A DNA stretch of 64,000 nt, from NCBI RefSeq assembly GCF_963169125.1, contig NC_084802.1:12772896-12836895 (forward strand), written 5' to 3'. Under the pieces are notes generated by a model, which ran no database searches, was not told the DNA's origin, and saw only the letters and a program-made list of their open reading frames with translations. Every line of letters begins with the position of its first letter. The first letter of the stretch is position 1. The position numbers and the translations under genes were made by a program. This document shows positions 55,869 to 64,000 of the stretch, piece after piece. The stretch is from Humulus lupulus (taxonomy: Eukaryota > Streptophyta > Magnoliopsida > Rosales > Cannabaceae).

Positions 55869-57908
55869 CTACAAAGCTTTAGCACTGCCATGCCTCCCCC
55901 CACCCCAACGTCGTCTACGACCCCTTCGTTTCCTCCCATCATCTTTCTCCTTTACTTTTTCAATCAAATCCCTTTCCCCTCGTCTCTTATACATCTTAAA
56001 AGTGATTTGTCTTTCTTCAGCCATCTTCCTCACCTTTTCAGTGATCTCTGCTGCAATTTCTCTGTTATATAGTTTCCTTAAGCCACGCATAAGCTTAGCA
56101 AAAGTATCTGGTTGTGGCATTGCATCCGCTTCCATCATGTCCAAACAGTAGGAACAAGCCTCCTTCACATGCCCATTTTTAAACAGTGAATGAATCCATA
56201 TTGTCCAGGCAGAAACATTAATCTCACCCCCTTTACTCACGATGGAACTCCATATATCTTTAGCCATTTCAAGCTTGTCAGCTCGTAAAAGGATATTTAT
56301 TAGCTCCTTCAAGGTACCATATTGAGGGGAAGATAGTAAACCCCTCTCAACCATTTCTTTGAAGTATTGACAAGCTTCAACCAGACAGCCTTGCCCAAGG
56401 AAGCCATGAATCATAATAACAAAGGTGTCAAGCCCTGGACTTAACCCAGTTGCTTCAATTTCATTCCATAATCGAACACCTTCTTTAACTTCCCCTAGTT
56501 TGCATGCCAACCGGATCACAGCATTGTATATGTTCAAATCAGGAACAGAACCAATCTTTTGCATCTCCACCATGAGCTCCAAGCATTCCTCCAGCTCCTC
56601 CTTCTTCTCATGTGCCAACATAATCTGCAAATAAGTATTCTGACTTGGAGTATGGCCTTGCTGGATCATACTATCCAAAATCTCATAACCCCTTTCAATC
56701 TTTCCCCACTTACAAAATCCACTTATCAAAGTAGTGTAAGTCATAGCATCTGCATGACATCCACTCCTTTCCATATCTACAAAAACACGCATGGCCTCTT
56801 CCATCTTCTCATGTTTGCAAAGAGCCTGAATCAAAATGGTATAGGATATTGCAGTAGGAAAACAGCCCTTCCCTTTCATCTCTTTCAGAAGATCATAAGC
56901 GTCTGCCATTTTTCCAGCATGAGAATACCCACCAAGCAAATTGTTATAAACCACAATGTCTGGTTCAAAACCTGCTTCCCTCATCTGAATCAGCACAACT
57001 TTTGCCTCCATAAGTTTCCCTTCTCTACACCAACCGTACAACAATGAAGTAAAATGTTTTAAACTAGGCTTAAACCGAATCCTCATATCTTCAAATAAAG
57101 AAGCTGCTTCCTTAACACAATCATTCTTGCACAAAGCATCTAACAGACAACCAAAGACATACTCATCAGGTTCACAGCCATACTTGGGCATTTCATCCAA
57201 CACTTCAATTGCTTTTTTCACCATTCTAGCCGAAGCAAACCTTCTCATAAGAACGACAAACACTTCAGACGTTATCAGTTGAGGGTTCTCCTTCCTCATC
57301 TCCTCAAGTAGTGCCCAAACAGCACCAAATTGGCGCATCTTCCCCAATGCCTTGATCATGGCTTTGTAAACTTCATAACTGGGTCTGTAGCCTGGCTGCT
57401 TCGATACCCAGACAAAGAACCTGTACCCCAAGTTCCCTGCATCGCCACATCGATTTAAGACACGTTCAGCCAAGCCTGAACGCACAGCAATGCCAGATTC
57501 TTGCAAGGCCAGCTCCAACTTCGGGACCCTAGAGTGGAATTTTCTTAAGATTCTATAAATCTTTTCAACATCAGATGCAAATTCATCATTGCAACAACTC
57601 TCGTCCTCTGCACCATTGGATTGACTTTGAAGGCCAACCATCCCAAACCCACTTGCACCATCATACGATTGACTGTTGAGTTTATGATTCAAACCATATT
57701 GGATCCTGGAATGAGCGGAAGGTGTGGAGGAAAATTGGGTTTGTATAGTTCCAGGTACCCTCAAGTAAGTTTTCCATGAAAGGAGGCTAAAAGGAGTGTT
57801 TGGATTAAAGGAAAGTGAGAAATGGTATTTGGTACACACAACAAGCTTTGTTTTCTGATACAGTCTCTGCATAAGCCATCCATAAAGTTCATGTATATAA
57901 TCAGTCAT
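55869..57908 (-). CDS. P-class pentatricopeptide repeat protein, probably mitochondrial
   Basis: 679 codons. After an N-terminal region of about 110 residues there is a tandem array of 35-residue PPR motifs from about residue 175 to 600, for example CKWGKIERGYEILDSMIQQG and a VVYNNLLGGYSHAGKMADAY segment, and a strongly basic C-terminus (GRKRRGRRRRWGGGR). PPR proteins bind organelle RNA. No DYW or E domain is present, so it is P-class, similar in build to Arabidopsis At3g49730/At5g65820-type proteins (from memory). The true start may differ: an upstream ATG at 57974 followed by a donor (GTAAGG) can splice to the acceptor at 57867, giving M-RLYQKTKLVVCTKY, a plausible mitochondrial presequence. 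The frame is intact. Confidence 0.9.
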   Translation of the reverse strand: MTDYIHELYGWLMQRLYQKTKLVVCTKYHFSLSFNPNTPFSLLSWKTYLRVPGTIQTQFSSTPSAHSRIQYGLNHKLNSQSYDGASGFGMVGLQSQSNGAEDESCCNDEFASDVEKIYRILRKFHSRVPKLELALQESGIAVRSGLAERVLNRCGDAGNLGYRFFVWVSKQPGYRPSYEVYKAMIKALGKMRQFGAVWALLEEMRKENPQLITSEVFVVLMRRFASARMVKKAIEVLDEMPKYGCEPDEYVFGCLLDALCKNDCVKEAASLFEDMRIRFKPSLKHFTSLLYGWCREGKLMEAKVVLIQMREAGFEPDIVVYNNLLGGYSHAGKMADAYDLLKEMKGKGCFPTAISYTILIQALCKHEKMEEAMRVFVDMERSGCHADAMTYTTLISGFCKWGKIERGYEILDSMIQQGHTPSQNTYLQIMLAHEKKEELEECLELMVEMQKIGSVPDLNIYNAVIRLACKLGEVKEGVRLWNEIEATGLSPGLDTFVIMIHGFLGQGCLVEACQYFKEMVERGLLSSPQYGTLKELINILLRADKLEMAKDIWSSIVSKGGEINVSAWTIWIHSLFKNGHVKEACSYCLDMMEADAMPQPDTFAKLMRGLRKLYNREIAAEITEKVRKMAEERQITFKMYKRRGERDLIEKVKEKDDGRKRRGRRRRWGGGRHGSAKAL

Positions 57909-59263
57909 TATTAAACACTAGCTTTAAACAGAAAGGAAAAATTAGAGTACAATCTCAAAGCATAACCTTACCATGGCACGAACAATGTCAGGGGCAGTCA
58001 GGGATCGCTGCAAACTAAAATACCATTATCAAGATTCAATCATCAATAACCGAAGTCTTTGGAAATCAAACAAATTTTACTTCTTAACTGAAACCCTAAA
58101 TCAATATTTTTTGCATTGATTATTCAAATGTATCCACGTGCTACTAATACACATAGGGTCTTTTGGATCCCTTGCTTTGACACTTTTGACCTTCGTGAAG
58201 TAATCTCCTATTGCATAATTCTTACTTGGCTCTTTCTTAGTAGTTACTAGTGATTAATCATTCTCTTTATTTGGGTGACTCAAGAACAAGTGCCGATGTA
58301 GTTTCAGTAGTAATAGTAATAATAGTAATAGGAAGTACGGATGGCGTAGGACTGGGTGTTGTTTTATTAGGGGAAGGATCATTCAATTCCCTTAGTTGAT
58401 GGATGTGGAGAAAGAAACTTTTTCATTATCCCTAAACAACGAAAAACAAATAGAAAGGAAAAGAAAAACAGAAAACCCAAGAATTAAAAAACACAGACCA
58501 CACTCCATTGATCCACAATCATACTCAAAAATCAATATAAAAACAAAATAAGTTTCACAATCATGCCAAAAATCAAAATCAGATATCACAGTTATGCCTG
58601 ACTGTTATATAGGAGTCAAGAGAGATGTTAGAAATACCTCCTAAGCTACTGCTCCTTTCCTTACTCCTCCAGTCCTTGATAGACACAAAATAATAATAAG
58701 ATAAATAAAAGGAAAAAAAACAAAAAAACAAAACTTTACTAAAGAGAATACTAATCTTAGAAGATCATGACAAAAAAAAGTAGTGGCAGAGGCTGAAAAA
58801 TGAGGGTTGGAAATCACATAAGTCCTAATCAAACAGTAGAGGTTGGTACTGATTCAATGATGCTTCTACTGAAATTGGTTGCGTAATAAGCCCCAAATTG
58901 AATGAACTATTTATTTACAGAACAAAAACAAGATTGATTTCCATTTCCATTTCCATTTAAGCATTACACAAAATTATACATGGAAATTCGTAAATGAGCT
59001 GATCAATAAAACCTAATCCTACTAACATACATTCTTTCATAAGCAACAGACTGAAAAAGTCATCATTGGAATGGAAGATTGGAAAATGAATAATTAGCAA
59101 GTAGAAGAATTCCAACCTTAACGAAAGAGAAGCTGAGGACTAAAGCGGAAAACAGAGCAGAAGACTTACTGTGATACAGAAAGAGTGAAGAAGAAGAAGA
59201 AGAAAAATGGAGAGAGGAAAGGCGGGACGTGGAATTTGTTGATTTTGTGAATAATAAATAAAT
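57909..59263 (-). other. 5' leader and upstream region of the PPR gene
   Basis: Contains candidate non-coding exons and introns, such as TTTAGTTTGCAG as acceptor near 58010 and GTAAGG as donor at 57966-57971. A (CTT)n/GAAGAA run lies near 59190, and a (TTCCAT)n run near 58940. No other protein recognised. Confidence 0.5.
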
Positions 59264-59274
59264 TTGGGTCGGAA

Positions 59275-59382
59275 AATTATAGTTGTCGTTTTTACATAAT
59301 ATTGTCGTGTTGAAAGTAATATGTCGTTTTCACTATACTGTCGTTTTCTAAGTAATATGTCGTTTTCAGATAAAATTGCAGA
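59275..59382 (-). repeat. Degenerate AAAACGACA motif array B
   Basis: On the minus strand GAAAACGACATATTACTT occurs with variants at least five times at 15 to 25 bp spacing. Related to array A at 53079-53262. It sits about 100 bp upstream of the presumed PPR transcript start. Confidence 0.7.
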
Positions 59383-59763
59383 AAACATAATTAAAAATTT
59401 GTATTAAATTCTCTAGCATTGGTTTTGTTACTTGGGTTGAGTAGGTTTCCTCTTGTTTCTTTCTTTAAGTTTAAGTCAACATCTGTATTTGCTTCGTTTG
59501 GTTATTAAGTAAATCAAATAAACTTTGTATATCAATCGAATCATCTTAATTTTTTAAGTAAAATATAAAGTAAATAAATCAAAATCATTACCTATATCAA
59601 CCAAATCATTTATGCATTTTGTTTGGAATAAATTTGTATCAGTCTTTCTTTTTTATTCAAGTATGAAGCGAATGTCTAGTTTCTTTCTTTTGGAGAGTTT
59701 CCAATGTTCATATTAAGCGCATCTCCCACATTTATTTTGCTCTTTTGGTTATTCATTTTTCTC

Positions 59764-60235
59764 TCATGCATATTTAAACGTTTTTTCTTCTTCAATGTTT
59801 GTTTCACTTAGAATTTCTATAATATGCTTGGAGACAAGTTTTGCATAGTCAATAAAGTCTGCAACTTCTTCTGTACCAATATCAACGGTGGGTTTATGAT
59901 CTGAATTTGATATCGCTTCTTCTACTTGTCTAACTTTATTATATAGTTGATTATATGTTGCTGTACTCCTAGTTGAGAAGAAATTTTGCTGGATGGGGAT
60001 GATCTCAGTTGTGAGGCACAATGGGTATTTTGCAAAATTTGATTCTCTTTTCTGCCCCTCCACGTAGAATATAAGTTGGGAATCATGGGTAAACATCTTT
60101 AACTTGATACTCTATTTTCAAAATGATTGATTCTGGTTGTAGTTTCAATTTGTCGCAAATTATTCCAACTAAGTTGTTGTAGTTGCAGTTATTTGGAATG
60201 AGTAATTCATGGACTTCAAAGTTGATGCATTTTCT
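59764..60235 (-). pseudogene. Fragment resembling a Mutator-like transposase N-terminus
   Basis: From the right the minus strand reads FEVHELLIPNNCNYNNLVGI, then ICDKLKLQPESIILKIEYQV and KDVYP, then after a frameshift near 60090 continues as SQLIFYVEGQKRESNFAKYP, LCLTTE. The pattern (a ubiquitin-like fold followed by a YPLCVT-type block) resembles the N-terminal domain of plant MULE transposases. No DDE catalytic domain is visible in the window on this strand, so it would be a truncated relic. My identification rests on memory of family patterns. Confidence 0.4.
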
Positions 60236-60239
60236 ATTT

Positions 60240-60395
60240 TGTTCTCATTAGACTACTTGTCTAAATTTGACAGATGGTCTAAAATTTAGACAGGTGGTCG
60301 AAAAAATACGACTACTTGTCTGAAATTTAGACAACTGGTCTAAAATATGAGACTCCTTGTCGAAAAATTAGACAAGCTGTCAAAAAATTCTGGAT
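60240..60395. repeat. Array of GTCTAAATTTAGAC-like palindromes
   Basis: Five or more degenerate units such as GGTCTAAAATTTAGACAGG, TTGTCTGAAATTTAGACAA and TTGTCGAAAAATTAGACAA, 20 to 40 bp apart. Placed just upstream of the minus-strand transposase-like fragment. Confidence 0.8.
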
Positions 60396-61569
60396 TTCTT
60401 TATCTCGAAAATAACCGAAACCACCATTAATTTTTTCAGATTTTCAAGCTTTAACCTCCATAAAACCTCATAAATAAACCTAAATCCTTACTTATACTTT
60501 CAATATACTAAAACAATCATTTTGCATTTTTCATATATATTAAAAAAAAAACATTTATAAACCAATCTTTTGAATGAGTAGTGGCTAGATTTGTGGAGAA
60601 ATGGCAGCATCCGGTGATGAGCAGTGTTCGCCGGCAGTAGGGGCAGTGGTCGCCGATGGTGGTGGTGGTGGTGGCGGCGAGGGATGATAGTGGGTGGTTG
60701 TGGATGGGTGTGGGTGAATGGGTGAGAGGAAGAAGATGATAGTTATTAGAGTTTTTATTTTAATTTATTATTATTTTATTTTAAGGGAAAAATGGGTAAT
60801 ACAAAAAATTCATTAATAAAATAGTTCATTTAGCTAAAAACTATTAGAACTGGGCCAAAGTGCAAAATGCACTATAGAAAAAGGTGATTTTGCCAAGGAC
60901 CACTATTTATATATATATAGCTTTCTTCTCCAACAAAATTCTCTCATTTAGCAAAACATCTTTTTCACGTAAATATGTCAATTCGCAAGCGCCTTAGAGT
61001 ATAGAGATTATAAATGCAATATGAAAAAAACAAAACAAAACAAACTTTGTTTTACTCAAAGTTAACCTTAATTCTAACTTATTTCCAGGAATTTGATGAG
61101 ATTTGTTTGATGTAAAGAAATTAAATAATTAAAGAACAAGAGTACATAAATTAAAGTGGTTTTTTCATAAGTACACATTTTTTTTTTAAATAGTGTTATT
61201 TTATTTACAAAAATATGGTGCCAAAAAGCAATTTAAAATGGGAAATTTGATCAATCATGCTTACATTAGCTTAATAATTAAAATTTGAACAAAAGTTAAC
61301 CACCATATGATACAAATGCGCATCTTTCATTTAATACCAAAAATACCCCTCTCATAACAAAATCTCATATTTTTCCTCTCTAAAATCTTGCAAGAAATAT
61401 ACACATGGGTAAGTGATTTTCTTTGATTCTTGTTGTTGTTGGTTGTTTTTATGATTTAGAATGCTGTTTAGATGTTGGATCTGTAGTTTGTTGGTATTTT
61501 TTGCTGTTTTTTTTGTGAAAATCGTGTTCTGTGAAAATCTGCATTTTTTTTTTGTTCCTTGAGTTTTTT
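60396..61569. other. Leader-like and AT-rich region between divergent transposon-like genes
   Basis: 60600-60720 is GC-rich, with GGTGGTGGTGGTGGTGGCGG. On the minus strand it is CT/CAC-rich, like the plus-strand leader at 61900-62160. 60900-61390 is AT-rich with no recognised feature. Confidence 0.45.
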
Positions 61570-61866
61570 TCTAAATGCTCGATAGTGTCCGATAGAGGCC
61601 CAATTCGGGCACGATAGTTGTTGAGTTTAGAGGTTAGGGATGAAGGTCTGATGGCAACCCGATAGTTTTGGTTACCCGATGGTCATAAAGGTTCGATGGC
61701 TACCCGATGGTTGCCCGATTATTATTTTGAATCTATACACCCTTTAAGTACGATAATGGATCGATAGTAGTCCGATATATGTCCGATTGTTGTTATTAAG
61801 TTACTGCGGACCTAATAGTACGATGGTACCCGATACTTGCCCGATAGTACGATGGTACACGATAGT
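61570..61866 (+). repeat. GTACGATA/CCGATAG motif array 1 (upstream/leader)
   Basis: About 17 CGAT-centred units such as TCCGATAG, ACCCGATGG, GTACGATGG and CACGATAG in less than 300 bp, mostly in one orientation. Confidence 0.9.
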
Positions 61867-62160
61867 AATAAAAAACATAAATAAAAACCGTAACTTTTCC
61901 CCTGCCATTTCCCGTTCCCTCTCTCTGCCAAAACTCTTCACTCCCACAAAACCATCGAGCAACCCATAACTACCCTCACCCGACGCATCTCTCTCCCTCA
62001 CCCGACGGCCAGAAAAACCCCCACCACCCGACGAAGGAAAACCCAGACCACCGAAGACCAAGCCTCACCCAAACCCCGACACTCACCCAAACCCCAACCA
62101 CCACCGGAGACGAAGAAAAACTCAGACCCCGAAGAAAAACCGACACCCCATTACGCAAAA

Positions 62161-63561
62161 ATGTCTAGGGTATGTGTTTTTTTCAATTTCTTTTCCATTG
62201 CAAAATGTTATAGTATGTATTGTTGAATTTGACTGTGTGAAATCTGATAAACCGTAAAATTTTGAATTTTTTTTTGGGTTTTTTGAGAGGTACGATAGTG
62301 GGTCGATAGGGGTACGATAATGTTTGTGTTTTCTCATAACTTCAGGTTGAAGATGACTGTACAATAGGGGTACGATAGTGGTTCGATGTTGGTACGATAG
62401 TTTTGTGTTTTCTGATAACTTGATGTTGAAGATGACGGTACGATAGGGTACGATATTGGGTACGATGTGTGCCCGATATTGGGAACAAATTGTTGTGTTG
62501 TTATATTCCGATGGTGTACGATGTTAGGTACGATGGTGCACGATAATGTTATAGTTCCAGTTTTTATTTTTATTTTTAAGTGGTGTCCGATATGGTGCGA
62601 TAGTGTCCGATAGTTGCTCGATAGTAGATTGCAGAATATAAAATTTGATGTTTTTTTTGTTATTCTATTTAATTGGGTATTTATTTGTTTTATGCAGAAT
62701 TTAAGACCTCCACAACTGATAGTTCCAGTAGAAGAACATTTTACAGGACGTATCACTTGGCGCGGCAGTTGGTACTTTCCAAAGATTAAAGCAAAATTTA
62801 TACAGTGTGGTTTATTGGATAGGGTGAAGGAATCCCCTTTCAAACAGTTCTTTATGGCGGAACCATTAAATTTTTCTGGTGCCTTAGTCCATCAGCTCTT
62901 GTTGCACAAATTCAGAGGGGAGAAGACTGACGAAGTCCAGTTTTATATTGGGAAAAAACGATGTAGATTTAGCCAATTGGAGTTCGCTTTAGTTACTGGT
63001 TTAAATTTCGAGGCCGGACCGTCTGAAGCTGAGATTAAAGCGAAGACCACTTCGGATCGGTTGATTCTTGAGTACTTCAATGGTCATTCCCCAGTGAGCA
63101 TAGGGCAACTGCGCATAACTTTTGAGAGTTGTCAAATAGTTGATGATGTGTACAAGATGAGTTTATGTTTATTAGTAGAGGGTGTTTTGAAAGGTCATGA
63201 GGAGAAGTTGATGGTTTGGACTGACATGCTGAAGATGGTAGATGGCGTTGACTTCTTTTTCCAGTACCTGTGGGGGAAGATATCATACCAGAAGTTGTTA
63301 CAAACTTGTCAAAAAGACTTTGTAGAAATGAAGAAGCATTTACAGAAGAAGATTGAGAAATGAAAAACTCAGAAGGAGGCCAAGTACTCTATTTATGGGT
63401 ATGCTGCAGCATTGCAGTATTGGGCTTTTGAGTCCATCATTGAGTTGGGTCAGGATTATGCTGTGAGATTGGGCCAAGGCATTCCAAGAATGATCAACTG
63501 GCAGAGCAAGGAGAAAGTAGAGATACACAAAGAGCAACTTATTAAATTGTTTGCCAAAAAG
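62161..63561 (+). CDS. DUF1985-type transposon-associated protein, partial, with an in-frame stop
   Basis: A short first exon ATGTCTAGG (62161-62169) meets a good donor (GTATGT). An acceptor TTATGCAG at 62697 joins it in phase to the frame NLRPPQLIVPVEEHFTG. Exon 2 then reads GALVHQLLLHKFRGEK, RFSQLEFALVTGLNFEAGPS and SLCLLVEGVLKGHEE, the DUF1985 pattern. A TGA at 63361-63363 interrupts, but the same frame runs on for 66 codons (YSIYGYAAALQYWAFESIIELG, IPRMINW) to a donor GTGAGC at 63562, all typical of the domain. DUF1985 proteins are encoded by plant DNA transposons, often with a Ulp1-like protease; further exons would lie beyond the window. Probably a transposon gene with one nonsense mutation. 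Confidence 0.65.
62170..62697 (+). repeat. GTACGATA motif array 2, inside intron 1
   Basis: About 18 units between 62290 and 62640 (for example GGTACGATAGTGG, GTACGATGTGTGCCCGATA, TCCGATAGTTGCTCGATAG). The intron has consensus GTATGT and TTATGCAG ends. GGTTGAAGATGAC and GATGTTGAAGATGAC inside it hint at a longer internal duplication. Confidence 0.9.
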
Positions 63562-64000
63562 GTGAGCTTTTACTTTACTTTTTAAATATTTTGAATGTTC
63601 TATATTTTTTTCTAGATATGCAATTTTATGGGTACTGCACGATAGGGTACGATTTGAGTACGATTGTGGGGTTATTTTGTGGTTTTTTGTCAACTGTTTG
63701 AAAACTGGCTAAGGGGTATGATTTGGTACGATGATGGTCCGATTGGGGTACGATATGTATTCTTTATTAATGTAGTTGTAGAGGTACGATATTGGTACGA
63801 TGTTGTACGATGATGGTACGATAGTTAGCAAGTAATTCTCACTTACGGGTACGATATTGTTATGTTATGGGTACGATATGGGTACGATAATTGCATGATA
63901 TGGGTACGATATGGTACGATTGAGGTACGATAGGTTACCATTGTTCACCGATGATAATTACTTATTTTTTATATTGTTTTACTTTCCAATCTAAATATTC
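63562..64000 (+). repeat. GTACGATA motif array 3, in the next intron to the window end
   Basis: About 17 units from 63638 on, such as GGTACGATATTGGTACGATG and GGGTACGATATGGGTACGAT. Density does not fall by the window end. Confidence 0.9.

Noticed and set aside
60866..60890. CACTATAGAAAAA as a possible CACTA transposon end
   Set aside because: No inverted partner or target duplication was found in the window; it may be chance.
61801..62061. Minus-strand frame with glycine/arginine-rich sequence
   Set aside because: It is the complement of the CT-rich leader and motif array of the DUF1985 gene.
61570..64000. CRISPR-like array of short repeats
   Set aside because: The repeats are degenerate, 8-12 bp, irregularly spaced and in plant introns; no constant repeat/spacer lengths and no cas genes.

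Overview
This is plant nuclear DNA, almost certainly from a eudicot. It has genes with plant-specific families (EC1/prolamin-like egg-cell proteins, a P-class PPR protein, fragments of a G-type lectin receptor kinase), AT-rich intergenic sequence, GT-AG introns, and about two thirds of its length is LTR retrotransposon. Nothing in the sequence fixes the species; a Rosales genome such as the hemp/hop family is a guess only. No rRNA, tRNA or CRISPR array was seen.

The host genes form a tandem cluster of small secreted cysteine-rich proteins. Two nearly identical EC1 genes lie about 50 kb apart (start of the window to 426, and 50518-50991). Between and after them are three copies of a shorter EC1-like gene: 29624-29890 (three cysteines left), 44090-44398 (four cysteines) and 52883-53078 (frameshifted and cut by an insertion). 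Their upstream and downstream flanks align with one another, so they come from segmental duplication. The duplicated block also carried the 3' part of the intact PPR gene (55869-57908, minus), because a PPR fragment sits at 50128-50270 just upstream of the second EC1 gene. Fragments of a lectin receptor kinase occur at 6486-6689, 53441-53653 and possibly near 7378.

The cluster has been inflated by six Ty1/copia elements, called C1 to C6 here: C1 1371-6376 (-), C2 7643-24355 (+), C3 24579-29424 (-), C4 30491-38102 (+), C5 39168-43927 (+) and C6 45212-49609 (rearranged). There are also Ty3/gypsy sequences: solo LTR G1 inside C2, full element G2 inside G1 (11541-20998, minus), and solo LTR G3 inside C4 (31099-33324). 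Exact or near-exact 5-bp target duplications support most of these. All are coding-dead: they carry nonsense codons, frameshifts and, in several, changed protease or reverse-transcriptase active-site residues. Smaller elements are a TRIM (654-1192), a CACTA-type element inside C6 (47097-48306), a hAT-type MITE (51912-52467) and a probable tRNA-derived SINE (about 38705-38800). C3 and C5 landed independently within about 10 bp of the same position in two paralogous promoters.

The right end (59.3-64 kb) is different. It holds a minus-strand fragment resembling a Mutator-like transposase N-terminus and, head to head with it, a plus-strand DUF1985-type gene (from 62161, running off the window). 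Each has a dense array of a short degenerate motif in the leader or intron just before its main coding exon: GTCTAAATTTAGAC-like on the left, GTACGATA-like on the right (about 50 copies). The array is almost absent from the DUF1985 exon. I consider this the least explained structure in the window.
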